Of a DNA stretch of 33,850 nt, positions 16,200-25,671 are shown one piece after another; the stretch's first letter is position 1, and each line of letters begins with the position of its first letter. Source of the DNA: an uncultured Bdellovibrionales bacterium. GTDB lineage: Bacteria; Bdellovibrionota; Bdellovibrionia; Bdellovibrionales; Bdellovibrionaceae. The position numbers and the translations under genes were made by a program. The notes beneath the pieces were generated by a model that saw only the letters and a program-made list of their open reading frames with translations, did no database searches and was not told the origin of the DNA. The DNA is taken from positions 1-33,850 of the forward strand of contig CAIYID010000017.1 in the NCBI GenBank assembly GCA_903926205.1. Direction: 5' to 3'.

Positions 16200-17033
16200 A
16201 TACGAATTCTTGTCTGGCGGTTATTGCCGCAAAAAGAAGAAAGATTCCGATTTTCCATATGGAAGCGGGTAATCGCAGTTTTGATCAACGCGTGCCCGAG
16301 GAAATCAATCGCAAGATTGTCGATCATTTGGCCGATATCAATTTGCCATTGTCAGAACATGCTCGGGGTTATTTAATTCGTGAAGGTTTACCACCAGAGC
16401 GCGTGATCAAAATTGGGACCTGCATGAATGAGGTTCTGAAATATTACATGCCAAAAATTGATGAAAGCCAAATTCTGACCGAGCTGAAAGTGCAAAAGGG
16501 CGAGTACATTTTAGTCAGCCTTCATCGTCAAGAAAACGTGGATTACGAAGAGAATCTTCGCAATATCGTGAAATCACTCGATCTGCTTGCGGAAAAATTT
16601 AAAAAAGAAAGTTTTTGTTTCCACTCATCCGCGCACACGAAAAAGAATGGAAGCTTTGAATTTGAAATCAAACAATAGTCTGGTTGAGTATTTAAAACCC
16701 TTCGGTTTCTTGGATTATAATAAGCTGCAAAAGCATGCTTACTGTGTGGCCTCTGATCGCGGCACCATCACGGAAGAGGCCTGTCTGCTTGAAGTGCCTG
16801 CAATTACGATTCGTAATGCGCATGAGCGTCCTGAAGGCATGGACGTGTGTACGATCATCATGTCCGGCACCAATCCAGAAGATGTGATCAGTGCCGTGAA
16901 TATTGCTGTGAATACGAAGCGTGCACCGATGATTCCTGATTATGCTGTGACCAATGCTTCGGAGCATGTGGTGAAGCTCATTCAAAGCGATCAACATTAT
17001 GTTGATCCTTTTGTTTGGCGAAAGATGATTTAA
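16200..17033 (+). pseudogene. wecB: UDP-N-acetylglucosamine 2-epimerase, truncated and frameshifted
   Basis: WecB interconverts UDP-GlcNAc and UDP-ManNAc. Coding sense begins directly at the IS3 end: TNSCLAVIAAKRRKIPIFHM, then EAGNRSFDQRVPEEINRKIV, so roughly the first 90-100 residues are missing. A single extra A in the run near 16601-16606 shifts the frame after LAEKF; the second frame continues KKKVFVSTHPRTRKRMEAL and then SDRGTITEEACLLEVPAITIR and ERPEGMD, both typical WecB blocks. With one A fewer the two halves read as one protein to 17033. The gene has no start codon of its own and cannot make the normal enzyme. Confidence 0.9.
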
Positions 17034-17063
17034 CGCATCGCTATATAAAAAGCGAGAAAGTCA

Positions 17064-17086
17064 GAATTGTTTTGTATTAACAATTC
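17064..17086. promoter_or_regulatory. Hairpin between the wecB remnant and gmd
   Basis: GAATTGTT and AACAATTC form a perfect 8-bp stem around a 7-base loop (TTGTATT), followed by a T-rich stretch. It could be a weak terminator after wecB or a regulatory palindrome for the gmd operon; the stem is A+T-rich, so its strength is doubtful. Confidence 0.35.
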
Positions 17087-17141
17087 CTATTTTCTCTACT
17101 AAATTCCGCTGATTCAGTTTCATTCAAAAGGAATTTAGATC

Positions 17142-18245
17142 ATGGCATCGACTGCACAAAGTTCTCAAAATAAAGTGGCTCTCATTACGGGTATTACGGG
17201 ACAAGACGGCGCTTATCTTGCCGAGTTTTTGTTGAAAAAAGGCTACACCGTTCATGGTGTCAAACGAAGAACTTCATTATTTAATACCGACCGTATCGAT
17301 CACCTTTTTCAAGACCCGCATGATCAAAATCTGAAATTGATTCTTCATCATGGCGACATGACCGATTCAAGTAGCTTAGTTCATATTATGCAAAAGGTTC
17401 AGCCGGACGAGGTTTACAACCTAGCAGCGCAAAGTCATGTGGCAGTTTCTTTTGAGGAGCCTGAGTACACAGCAAACTCTGATGCCTTGGGTGCTTTACG
17501 ATTGTTGGAAGCGATTCGAATTCTTGGTCTTGAGAAAAAAACAAAATTTTATCAAGCATCTACGTCAGAACTTTATGGACTTGTGCAAGAAACTCCTCAG
17601 AAAGAGACGACTCCATTTTATCCACGCTCGCCCTATGCGGTTGCAAAACTTTATGCTTATTGGATTACCGTGAATTATCGTGAGGCTTACGGCATTTATG
17701 CTTGTAATGGAATTCTATTTAACCACGAATCACCGATTCGTGGAGAGACTTTTGTGACAAGAAAAGTGACGAGGGCGCTGGCTCGAATAAAATTGGGACT
17801 ACAAGAGACTTTATTCATGGGAAATCTGGATGCGAAACGCGACTGGGGACATGCAAGAGACTATGTCGAAATGCAATGGTTGATGCTGCAGCAGCAAAAG
17901 CCTGAAGATTTTGTCATTGCGACAGGCCAACAATTTAGCGTACGCGAATTTATTAGCGAGTCTGCCAAAATCCTTGATATGAAAATTCGTTGGGATGGTC
18001 ATGGCGTGAACGAAAAAGCCTATGATGAAAAAAATCGAGTGATCGTGCAAATTGATCCGCGCTACTTCCGACCGACAGAAGTTGAGACTTTACTGGGCGA
18101 CGCAAGGAAAGCGAAAGCAAAGCTTGGTTGGGAGCCTCAAATTAAATTTCCAGAGCTTGTGAAAGAAATGACTTTGGCTGATTTAGAGTTGGGAAAACGC
18201 GATGAACTCCTTCAGAGCCATGGCCACAAAATTTTACATCGGTAG
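17142..18245 (+). CDS. gmd: GDP-mannose 4,6-dehydratase
   Basis: Makes GDP-4-keto-6-deoxymannose from GDP-mannose with NADP, the first step to GDP-fucose, GDP-colitose and GDP-perosamine. The protein has 367 residues, normal for Gmd. It shows [16 protein letters not shown] (nucleotide-binding motif), [17 protein letters not shown] (substrate contact), [22 protein letters not shown], catalytic Tyr and Lys in [11 protein letters not shown], and [16 protein letters not shown]. The ATG follows AAAAGGAA. It leads a compact operon gmd-colC-colD, with 9 bases before colC, so its product is probably channelled to colitose. The mannose-1-phosphate guanylyltransferase that would supply GDP-mannose is not in the window. 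Confidence 0.97.
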   Translation: MASTAQSSQNKVALITGITGQDGAYLAEFLLKKGYTVHGVKRRTSLFNTDRIDHLFQDPHDQNLKLILHHGDMTDSSSLVHIMQKVQPDEVYNLAAQSHVAVSFEEPEYTANSDALGALRLLEAIRILGLEKKTKFYQASTSELYGLVQETPQKETTPFYPRSPYAVAKLYAYWITVNYREAYGIYACNGILFNHESPIRGETFVTRKVTRALARIKLGLQETLFMGNLDAKRDWGHARDYVEMQWLMLQQQKPEDFVIATGQQFSVREFISESAKILDMKIRWDGHGVNEKAYDEKNRVIVQIDPRYFRPTEVETLLGDARKAKAKLGWEPQIKFPELVKEMTLADLELGKRDELLQSHGHKILHR

Positions 18246-18254
18246 ATTTCAAGC

Positions 18255-19187
18255 ATGAATCAAATCAAGAAGATTCTTTTGACAGGTTCAACAGGGATGG
18301 TCGGGAAAAATATTCACGAGCATGCTGAGGCCGTTCATTACGAAATTCTTGCGCCATCGCGAAATGAACTCAACCTTTTGAGTTCTCAATCTGCTCACGA
18401 TTATCTTCAAAGATCTAAACCAGATTTGATCATTCACAGCGCCGGACGCGTTGGTGGAATTCAAGCAAACATGAAAAATCCGGTCTCTTTCTTAGTTGAG
18501 AATTTGGATATGGGACGAAATATTCTTCTTGCTGCTCGCGAAGCAAAAGTGACGAATTTTTTAAATCTTGCAAGTTCCTGCATGTATCCCAGAAATGCAG
18601 AATCTCCACTGACGGAAGATTTAATTCTGAAGGGCGAGCTTGAGCCCACAAATGAAGGCTACGCGCTTGCAAAAATTGCGATCATGAAACTCTGTCAGTA
18701 TCTTCAAAAAGAAGACTCGCACCTTAAATATAAAACCATTGTGCCATGCAATTTATACGGCCGTTGGGATAAGTTTAGCCCCGAACATTCTCATATGGTT
18801 CCAGCCGTCATCTCAAAAATTCATGCAGCGAAGTCAAGCCACGCAAAAACGGTCGAAATTTGGGGCGATGGAACAGCACGAAGAGAATTCATGTTCACAG
18901 GTGACTTAGCAGATCTTATTTTCAGGGCGGTCAGTCGCTTTGATCAGCTTCCTGAGGTCATGAATGTCGGACTTGGACAGGACTATTCAATTCTTGAATA
19001 TTATCAAGCGATCGCCGAAGTGATTGGTTTTCAGGGAGAGTTTTCTTTTGATCTCAGTAAACCTATCGGTATGAAGCGCAAGATGGTGGACGTACAATTG
19101 CAGACAGCTTTTGGGTGGAAACCAAAGATAAGTTTAAAGCAGGGAATTCTGAAGACGTATCAATTTTATTTGGAGAATATTTTATGA
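18255..19187 (+). CDS. colC: GDP-L-colitose synthase (Fcl-like epimerase/reductase)
   Basis: Extended SDR of 310 residues with KILLTGSTGMVGKNI at the start, SSCMYPRNA near residue 107 (including the cysteine used for epimerisation), catalytic Tyr136 and Lys140 in GYALAK, and HSHMVPAVISKIHAAK, then WGDGTARREFMF. GDP-fucose synthase (Fcl) is a close relative. ColC is favoured because TGSTGMVG, the SHM-PAV-KIH segment and the C-terminal GMKRKMVDVQL match ColC as remembered, and colD is directly downstream. ColC epimerises C5 and reduces C4 of GDP-4-keto-3,6-dideoxymannose. The gene ends in an ATGA overlap with colD. An Fcl role cannot be excluded without alignment. Confidence 0.85.
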   Translation: MNQIKKILLTGSTGMVGKNIHEHAEAVHYEILAPSRNELNLLSSQSAHDYLQRSKPDLIIHSAGRVGGIQANMKNPVSFLVENLDMGRNILLAAREAKVTNFLNLASSCMYPRNAESPLTEDLILKGELEPTNEGYALAKIAIMKLCQYLQKEDSHLKYKTIVPCNLYGRWDKFSPEHSHMVPAVISKIHAAKSSHAKTVEIWGDGTARREFMFTGDLADLIFRAVSRFDQLPEVMNVGLGQDYSILEYYQAIAEVIGFQGEFSFDLSKPIGMKRKMVDVQLQTAFGWKPKISLKQGILKTYQFYLENIL

Positions 19188-20347
19188 CGAACTATCCATT
19201 GGCCAGCACCAGTTGGGATGAAAAAGAAATAGCAGCAATTCAAAGAGTGATTGCCTCTGGAAATTATACCATGGGTAAAGAAGTTGCGACCTTTGAGCAA
19301 GATTTTGCAAAATACACTGGTAGCAAATTTTGTGTGATGGTGAATTCTGGATCCTCAGCGAATCTATTAGCGATTGCTGCGCTCATGTATCGAAAAAAGA
19401 ATCATTTCAATATTGGCGATGAAGTTATTGTCCCAGCAATTTCCTGGCCAACAACATTTTATCCGCTCTACCAATACGGACTGAAACTCAAGTTTATTGA
19501 TATTGATTTAGAAACACTCAACTTTGATTTGAATGCACTGAAGGGTGCGATAACAGAAAAAACGAAGGCAATTTTTGCAGTTAATTTACTGGGAAATTCC
19601 AATGACTTTGGGAAAATTCGTGAAATTATTGGCAATCGAAATATTGTTTTGATTGAAGACAATTGTGAGTCCATGGGCGCAGTTTTGAGTGGAAAGCAAA
19701 CGGGTACCTTTGGAGTGATGGGGACCTACAGCGCATTTTTCAGTCATCATATTTCCACGATGGAAGGTGGCATGATTGTCACTGACGATGAAGAGCTTTA
19801 TCATATTTTATTGTCGCTGAGAGCACATGGTTGGACTCGAAATCTTCCCAAGAATAATCTTGTTACCGGAACGAAAAGTGATGAGCCATTTGAAGAGTCT
19901 TTCCGTTTTGTTCTACCCGGATACAATGTTCGTCCGATCGAAATGAGTGGTGCGATTGGGCAAGATCAAATTAAGAAGTTGCCAGATTTTATCAAGAAAA
20001 GAAGAGAAAATGCTTTTTATTTCCAAGAACTTTTTCAGAATCATCCTTATCTTACGATTCAGAAGGAAGTTGGAGAAAGTAGTTGGTTCGGCTTTTCCTT
20101 TGTTATCAAAGAAGGATCAGGAATCAAAAGAAAAGATCTGGTGAAGAAGCTTGAGGCTGCGAAAGTTGAGTGTCGACCTATCGTTGCTGGTAACTTCGCA
20201 AAAAATGAAGTGGTGAAATATTTCAATTATGAAATTCATGGTAAATTGAAGAATGCGCAGTGGATTGATCAGAACGGACTTTTTGTGGGGAATCATCATT
20301 ACGACATCCGCTCGCTCATCAAAAGATTAAGAGAAGTTTTAAATTAA
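19184..20347 (+). CDS. colD: GDP-4-keto-6-deoxy-D-mannose 3-dehydratase
   Basis: PLP-dependent member of the DegT/aspartate-aminotransferase superfamily, 387 residues from the ATG at 19184 (the ATGA overlap with colC fixes this start). At the position where aminotransferases have the PLP-binding lysine it has His188, within FFSHHISTMEGG, which is the hallmark of ColD: the cofactor is held non-covalently and the enzyme removes the C3 hydroxyl using glutamate-derived PMP. Asp159 (LIEDNCESMGA) should contact the pyridine nitrogen, and GESSWFGFSF and ECRPIVAGNF are also ColD-like. Together with gmd and colC it completes a GDP-colitose pathway. Confidence 0.93.
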   Translation: MTNYPLASTSWDEKEIAAIQRVIASGNYTMGKEVATFEQDFAKYTGSKFCVMVNSGSSANLLAIAALMYRKKNHFNIGDEVIVPAISWPTTFYPLYQYGLKLKFIDIDLETLNFDLNALKGAITEKTKAIFAVNLLGNSNDFGKIREIIGNRNIVLIEDNCESMGAVLSGKQTGTFGVMGTYSAFFSHHISTMEGGMIVTDDEELYHILLSLRAHGWTRNLPKNNLVTGTKSDEPFEESFRFVLPGYNVRPIEMSGAIGQDQIKKLPDFIKKRRENAFYFQELFQNHPYLTIQKEVGESSWFGFSFVIKEGSGIKRKDLVKKLEAAKVECRPIVAGNFAKNEVVKYFNYEIHGKLKNAQWIDQNGLFVGNHHYDIRSLIKRLREVLN

Positions 20348-21357
20348 TGAACAAAGCGAAGAAGATACTTTTTGTTTCGATGAAGCATGACTACGGCGAT
20401 CCCGCCCGAGGCTTGTCTTATGATTATAAGAATCTCTTCCTCTCGCTTCAAGGTTTGAATTTTGAAGTAGAGCTTTTTGATTACATCCACGAAATGGATC
20501 GAGTTGGTCGAGAGCAAATGAATGCAAACCTTTTGCAGAAAATCAAAAATGGAAACTATGTGTATACTTTTATTTCTTTTTTTACGGATCAGTTACAATT
20601 TGATTATGTGGAGCAATTCAAAAAATACACAATCTCAATTGGGATTTTTTATGACGATACATGGCGAAGAGAATTTACCATGACTTGGGCAAAGGTTCTT
20701 CATTACTTCACGACGACCGATTTTTTTGGTGAAGAGTTTTATTCAGACCTAGGTATTCGTAACGCCATTATGATGGGCTATGGTTTTTCAGAGATGAGTT
20801 ATTCTCATAATGATTTGCTCAAAAAATATGATGTGAGTTTTGTCGGCGCAGCAAATGCAACACGTCGCTGGTATGTAGAGCAAGTCAGAAGGGCTGGAAT
20901 ACAAGTCGCAACTTTTGGTTTTGGCTGGCCAAACGGCCCTGTCTCTCAGGAAGAACTTGTGAATATATTTAACCAGTCAAAGATTAATTTAAATTTATCG
21001 AACTCGGTCTGTACAGATATTCGCTTTGTTCTGAGTGGATTCCGTCCCTTGATGAACTATTTGCGTTCTAAGAAATCTGGGGAGCAATTGAAGGGACGTC
21101 ATGTTGAGATTTCTGCATGCGGAGGGTTTCAGCTTTCTTTTTATGCCGACGGTATTGAGACACTATATCAGCCAAACAAAGAGATTGCAGTTTACCTTTC
21201 TGTTGATGACCTAATAAATAAAATTAAATTTTATTTGAAGCACGAGGGGGCTCGTCAAAAAATTGCACAGGCAGGATATCAAAAAACAATTGAAAAGTTT
21301 GAGTATAAAAAAAGACTCAATGATTTATTCGAGAGGATCAGGGTATCCAATGGATAA
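20347..21357 (+). CDS. CgeB-like glycosyltransferase (GT-B type)
   Basis: Protein of 336 residues. The N-terminal half has KILFVSMKHDYG and a D-x-T segment (FYDDTWRREF); the C-terminal half has YDVSFVGAANATRRW, then IFNQSKINLNLS, and EISACGGFQLSFYADGIETLY followed by a periodically helical tail. This arrangement fits the CgeB / glycosyl-transferase group-1 type domain used by many spore and polysaccharide proteins. The ATG overlaps the last base of colD, so it belongs to the colitose operon and is the best local candidate for transferring colitose; that is inference from position. The donor and acceptor are not shown by the sequence. Confidence 0.65.
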   Translation: MNKAKKILFVSMKHDYGDPARGLSYDYKNLFLSLQGLNFEVELFDYIHEMDRVGREQMNANLLQKIKNGNYVYTFISFFTDQLQFDYVEQFKKYTISIGIFYDDTWRREFTMTWAKVLHYFTTTDFFGEEFYSDLGIRNAIMMGYGFSEMSYSHNDLLKKYDVSFVGAANATRRWYVEQVRRAGIQVATFGFGWPNGPVSQEELVNIFNQSKINLNLSNSVCTDIRFVLSGFRPLMNYLRSKKSGEQLKGRHVEISACGGFQLSFYADGIETLYQPNKEIAVYLSVDDLINKIKFYLKHEGARQKIAQAGYQKTIEKFEYKKRLNDLFERIRVSNG

Positions 21358-22087
21358 AGTAAAAGAATTTTATTTGAATGGAACCTATTTTGAAAATAAT
21401 CCAAGTTGGGATTCTGGTGATGCTCAGTGGAAGTTTCCAAAATTACAACGCGCATTTTTAAAAATTCCAATAAACGTTGGTGATAAAATAATTGAAATTG
21501 GCTGCGGCGGTGGAGAGCTTTTAAAGCTGTTTGCAAAAAAATATCAAAACTTGCAATTTGAGGGTTGGGATATTGCCCCACAGGCGGAGCGTTTTTGGAA
21601 AACAGATATAAAAAATATTCAGTTTCAAGTTGGTGATTTTATTTTAAATGAACGGAATTCAAAATCCAGAGCAATGTTATTAATTGATGTTCTCGAGCAT
21701 GTTGCAGATCCTGTTAACTTTCTAAGTAGTTTAAGAGATAAGACAGATTATATTTTGATTCATTTGCCATTGGATATGACAAGTATCAATGCTCTTCTCG
21801 ACGGACGATTAATTGAAATGCGATTGAAAGTCGGCCATATTCATTACTTCACACGTCGTCTTGGATTGCAGATGATTAAGGATGCTGGCTTTGAAATTCT
21901 TGAATCTTCCTTCACTCATGCATGGGTTGATTCGCCTCAATTAACGCCAGTTGGGCGGGTATTCAGATTACTGCGCTCAATGATCTCATTTTTTTCACCA
22001 GATTTGAACGCTCGATTATTAGGTGGAGAAACTTTAATTGTTTTGTGTCGTCCTTTGCCAAAGTTACTCAGAAGAGGGGAAGTATAA
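21350..22087 (+). CDS. Class I SAM-dependent methyltransferase
   Basis: Protein of 245 residues from the ATG at 21350, which overlaps the end of the upstream glycosyltransferase by 8 bases; a longer frame upstream is not needed. Motif I is [19 protein letters not shown] near residue 45, an acidic residue follows in [10 protein letters not shown], and [12 protein letters not shown] is the typical post-II segment. A histidine-rich [20 protein letters not shown] follows, as in the Methyltransf_23 type found in sugar clusters. It probably methylates a sugar or a glycan end. It sits between the colitose genes and rfbF. Confidence 0.75.
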   Translation: MDKVKEFYLNGTYFENNPSWDSGDAQWKFPKLQRAFLKIPINVGDKIIEIGCGGGELLKLFAKKYQNLQFEGWDIAPQAERFWKTDIKNIQFQVGDFILNERNSKSRAMLLIDVLEHVADPVNFLSSLRDKTDYILIHLPLDMTSINALLDGRLIEMRLKVGHIHYFTRRLGLQMIKDAGFEILESSFTHAWVDSPQLTPVGRVFRLLRSMISFFSPDLNARLLGGETLIVLCRPLPKLLRRGEV

Positions 22088-22088
22088 T

Positions 22089-22859
22089 ATGAAGGCAGTG
22101 ATATTGGCGGGTGGCTTTGGGACTCGAATTAGCGAGGAAAGTATTTATCGACCCAAACCGATGGTCGAAATCTCCGGAAAACCCATTCTTTGGCATATTC
22201 TGAAAATTTATTCTGCTCATGGAATTAATGATTTTATTATCTGCTGCGGTTACAAGGGATATTTTATTAAGGAGTATTTTGCGAATTACTTCCTCCATAA
22301 TTCAAACGTCACTTTTGATATTCAAAAAAATGAAATGAAAGTCCATAAAACAAATTCAGAAGCCTGGAGAATTACTGTTGCAGATACTGGGGAAAATACG
22401 ATGACGGGGGGCCGGATTAAACGTATTTCAGAATATTTAGAGCCCAATGAAGATTTTTGTCTTACCTATGGTGATGGAGTGAGCGACGTCAATATCCGCG
22501 AGCTCATTCAGTTCCACAAAAAACATGGTAAAATTGCGACAGTCACGGCCGTTCAAATTCCCGGGCGATTTGGGGTCCTCAATTTAAGTGGCAGTCAGGT
22601 GACCAGTTTCGTCGAAAAACCACATGGCGATGGCGCCTATATTAACGGTGGTTTTTTCGTTTTAAAGCCAAAGGCTCTTGAATATATTCCAGATGAGTCG
22701 ACAGTTTGGGAGAAAGAGCCTCTTGAAAAATTAGCAAAAGAAAATCAATTGCAGGCATATCAACCTGATGGTTTTTGGCAACCGATGGACACATTACGAG
22801 ACAAAAATATGCTGGAAGATTTATGGAAATCGGGGAAGGCGCCATGGCAGAAGTGGTAA
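22089..22859 (+). CDS. rfbF: Glucose-1-phosphate cytidylyltransferase
   Basis: Makes CDP-glucose from glucose-1-phosphate and CTP. The 256-residue protein has the standard RfbF length when started at the ATG at 22089, after AGAGGGGA. It begins with [20 protein letters not shown], then [33 protein letters not shown], and [10 protein letters not shown] with the metal-binding Asp, and ends near [11 protein letters not shown]. It overlaps rfbG by 16 bases, so the two enzymes are made together. No other cytidylyltransferase was seen. Confidence 0.96.
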   Translation: MKAVILAGGFGTRISEESIYRPKPMVEISGKPILWHILKIYSAHGINDFIICCGYKGYFIKEYFANYFLHNSNVTFDIQKNEMKVHKTNSEAWRITVADTGENTMTGGRIKRISEYLEPNEDFCLTYGDGVSDVNIRELIQFHKKHGKIATVTAVQIPGRFGVLNLSGSQVTSFVEKPHGDGAYINGGFFVLKPKALEYIPDESTVWEKEPLEKLAKENQLQAYQPDGFWQPMDTLRDKNMLEDLWKSGKAPWQKW

Positions 22860-23920
22860 GTTCATTTTGGAAAAATAAAAAAGTTTTTTTGACTGGTCAT
22901 ACTGGCTTTAAAGGGAGTTGGCTTTCGCTTTGGCTTCAAAATATGGGGGCTGAGTTAACAGGCTATGCACTTGCACCTGCGACGAATCCGTCCTTATTTG
23001 CGGATGCCAAACTTGAGAAAAATATGAAATCGGTGATTGGTGATATTCGGAATTATGATCTTTTGAAAAAGACGCTCACTGAATTTAAGCCCGAAATTGT
23101 TATTCATATGGCCGCTCAACCCCTTGTTCGGTATTCCTATCAAAATCCGATTGAAACATATGCGACAAACGTGATGGGTACAGTTCACTTGCTGGATTCA
23201 GTTCGCTTTTCCCCTTCTGTTCGTGCTGTTGTGAACGTCACAACGGATAAGTGTTATGAAAACAAAGAGTGGATTTGGCCCTATCGTGAAAATGAAAGCC
23301 TTGGTGGATATGATCCCTATAGTAACAGTAAGGCTTGTTCTGAACTTGTGACTTCCGCGTACCGACAGTCTTATTTTCATCCAGAGAAGTATTCGGAACA
23401 TCAGGTGGCAATCGCCTCTGCGCGGGCCGGAAATGTTATTGGTGGTGGGGATTGGTCTACTGATCGCTTGATCCCTGATATCTTAAGGGCGCTGAAGAGC
23501 AGCGCAAATTTACAAATTCGAAATCCGCGAGCAATTCGTCCTTGGCAGCATGTTCTTGAACCACTCAGTGGGTATTTGATCCTCGCTCAGAATTTACATC
23601 AGCAAGGTGCGCGATTCTCTGAAGCATTTAATTTTGGTCCAGCACAAGAAGACGTCAAAGATGTCGAATGGATCACGAAAAAACTCCTCAGTGAATTGGG
23701 GAGTTCCAAGAAAATTGAGATTGTGAAGAGTGATCTTCATGAGGCTCAATATTTAAGTTTGGATTGTGCGAAGGCACAGGCGGTATTGGGATGGAAACCT
23801 AAGTGGAATGTGGGTCTGGCCCTGAGTAAGATTGCTGAATGGAATCGGGCCTACGATGAAAATCCAGTAGGCATTGATAAGATGACCTTAAAGCAAATCG
23901 AAGAGTATATTCGAAACTAA
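22844..23920 (+). CDS. rfbG: CDP-glucose 4,6-dehydratase
   Basis: Converts CDP-glucose to CDP-4-keto-6-deoxyglucose with NAD. The 358-residue protein is standard length when started at the ATG at 22844, where GGGGAAGG lies five to twelve bases upstream. Evidence: [17 protein letters not shown] at the N-terminus, [28 protein letters not shown], catalytic Tyr and Lys in [12 protein letters not shown], and [12 protein letters not shown]. Its 3' end overlaps the convergent ThDP-enzyme gene by 4 bases. The 3-deoxygenation enzymes E1 and E3 that usually follow in dideoxyhexose pathways are not in the window. Confidence 0.96.
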   Translation: MAEVVSSFWKNKKVFLTGHTGFKGSWLSLWLQNMGAELTGYALAPATNPSLFADAKLEKNMKSVIGDIRNYDLLKKTLTEFKPEIVIHMAAQPLVRYSYQNPIETYATNVMGTVHLLDSVRFSPSVRAVVNVTTDKCYENKEWIWPYRENESLGGYDPYSNSKACSELVTSAYRQSYFHPEKYSEHQVAIASARAGNVIGGGDWSTDRLIPDILRALKSSANLQIRNPRAIRPWQHVLEPLSGYLILAQNLHQQGARFSEAFNFGPAQEDVKDVEWITKKLLSELGSSKKIEIVKSDLHEAQYLSLDCAKAQAVLGWKPKWNVGLALSKIAEWNRAYDENPVGIDKMTLKQIEEYIRN

Positions 23921-25671
23921 GTACTTTCAATTTCGACAGGCTTATAGGAAGGCTCCATTTGGTGGAGTGGCCTTCCAAAGGCTGTTTTGGGATAGATATT
24001 TGTTGAAGAATCGATCATGACTTGTAAGAGGCAGGGGTTGTTCTTCAGCTCTTTCGAAAACATCCACTTCAGAGCAGAATCCACCTCAGAAGTTTTTGCG
24101 ACGGTTTTTGATTGAATTCCGTATGCTGTCGCAACTTTTTCAAAATCAGGAGCAGAGTAACCCCAGACTGTCGATTGATATCTTGATTCAAAATAACTAT
24201 CTTGGAACTGCTTGATCATTCCAAGGCTTTGATTATTCATGACGATAATTTTAATCGGAATATTATTCCTGTAGATCGTTTGAAGTTCTTGAATATTTAA
24301 TTGCATACTTCCATCGCCAACAATAACGACGAATCCACTCTTCAGAGCAAGGGCTCCTCCAATCGAAGCGGGAAGGGAATATCCCATCGCACCCATTCCT
24401 CCAGAGGTGATGAAATATTGTCCTTTGTGAAGTTCGAGCGATTGAGCTGCCCACATTTGATGAGCCCCAACATCCACAGAATAAGAGAGGTAAGGATTAT
24501 ATTTTGAAACTGCGTGCATCAAGACATTGGGATTAATTTGCTCTGGAGATTTTAATGTAAGCTCTTTCGTATCGTGCGACTGAGATTTGTTTTTTGAGAT
24601 CTCAGTCAACCATTCAGGATATTGCAAAGAAATCTTCTTCTGTTGCAAATACTGACAGAACTGATTCAGAAAAAATTGCAGTTCTGCGTGAACCTTGATT
24701 GTTGATTGAACCCTATTATTCAGCTCGCCCTCCTCACAATCGACTTGTATGATTTTTCGATTCGAAAAGAAGCCAACGTCAGCACCTGTTTGTCGAATAT
24801 CCAAACGAGCCCCCAAAACCAAAAGCAGATCAGAATCCGCAATAGCTTGATTGGCCCATCGATTTCCGTACGTGCCAAAAAAGCCAACACGAAGTGGGTT
24901 TTCATAGGGAAGAACGTCAAGTCCCAAGAGTGAAAGACAAACGGGAATTTGAAGATTCGAGATCATCTCCAGAAATAATTCAGCAGACTGCGAAGCGCGA
25001 AGACCTCGACCGGCAAGTATTAGTGGTTTTTTTGCGCTCTGAATTAAAGTCATGATCTTTTCAAAATCAAGATCTGTTGTTTCGGCAGGTTTTGCTTGGG
25101 GACTTTTTCCCTCAAGAGCAGGAATGAGCGCTCGTTGAATATTCATTGGAATATCAATCAGAACGGGGCCTGGTCGTCCTGACATTGCGATTTGAAATGC
25201 CTTATCAAGAATTCTTGGGAATTGATTTGCATCGGAAACTAAATAGGCCGCCTTGGTGATCGGCTTTGCCATACTGATGATGTCAGTTTCTTGAAAGCCG
25301 AGTTGTCGAATGGAGTTGTTTTTTTTAATTTCGTGAGTATTGACCTGCCCAGTAATAAAAATGGCGGGTACAGAGTCAAAATAACATGAACCAATACCCG
25401 TTAAGAGGTTCGTGGCACCAGGGCCGCTTGTCGCTAGTGCAACGCCTGGTTTATTTGAAAGTCGTCCGTAGGCTTCTGCCGCAAAAGAAGCGCCTTGTTC
25501 GTGATGCATTGAAATGATTTTGATTTTTTTCTTTTGTGAAAGGGAATCAAGAATATGAGTAATCATTCCACCGGAAAGCTCGAAGACATGGGTGATTTCT
25601 TTTTGATGTAAATAGTCGGCTAAATAATCTGACAGTTTGATCTCATTTTTGAGTGTGGTCATTTTCTTCAT
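23917..25671 (-). CDS. Thiamine-diphosphate-dependent enzyme, acetolactate-synthase-like (YerE-like candidate)
   Basis: Protein of 584 residues with the three-domain pyruvate-decarboxylase / acetolactate-synthase build. The cofactor-activating glutamate is in MHHEQGASFAAEAYGR near residue 58, GPGATNLLTG follows, and the C-terminal ThDP motif starts at GDGSMQLNIQELQT and ends in the usual double Asn (VMNNQS). The N-terminal VFELSGGMITHILDSL and the block RQLGFQETDIISM occur in a subgroup seen in polysaccharide clusters. Known relatives of this fold include YerE, which adds a two-carbon unit from pyruvate to a CDP-4-keto sugar in yersiniose synthesis. Position next to rfbG and absence of a regulatory ilvH-type gene favour a sugar role over branched-chain amino acid synthesis. 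The start could also be the ATG at 25662. Confidence 0.75.
   Translation of the reverse strand: MKKMTTLKNEIKLSDYLADYLHQKEITHVFELSGGMITHILDSLSQKKKIKIISMHHEQGASFAAEAYGRLSNKPGVALATSGPGATNLLTGIGSCYFDSVPAIFITGQVNTHEIKKNNSIRQLGFQETDIISMAKPITKAAYLVSDANQFPRILDKAFQIAMSGRPGPVLIDIPMNIQRALIPALEGKSPQAKPAETTDLDFEKIMTLIQSAKKPLILAGRGLRASQSAELFLEMISNLQIPVCLSLLGLDVLPYENPLRVGFFGTYGNRWANQAIADSDLLLVLGARLDIRQTGADVGFFSNRKIIQVDCEEGELNNRVQSTIKVHAELQFFLNQFCQYLQQKKISLQYPEWLTEISKNKSQSHDTKELTLKSPEQINPNVLMHAVSKYNPYLSYSVDVGAHQMWAAQSLELHKGQYFITSGGMGAMGYSLPASIGGALALKSGFVVIVGDGSMQLNIQELQTIYRNNIPIKIIVMNNQSLGMIKQFQDSYFESRYQSTVWGYSAPDFEKVATAYGIQSKTVAKTSEVDSALKWMFSKELKNNPCLLQVMIDSSTNIYPKTAFGRPLHQMEPSYKPVEIEST

Noticed and set aside
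19719-19776. Lack of the usual PLP-binding lysine in the aminotransferase-like gene, suggesting an inactive enzyme
   Set aside because: The histidine at this position is the normal and functional state of ColD, and all neighbours are colitose genes.
23917-25671. Acetolactate synthase for branched-chain amino acids (ilvB)
   Set aside because: No small subunit or ilv gene is near, and the gene overlaps an SDR within a nucleotide-sugar cluster; a sugar role fits better, though it is not proven.
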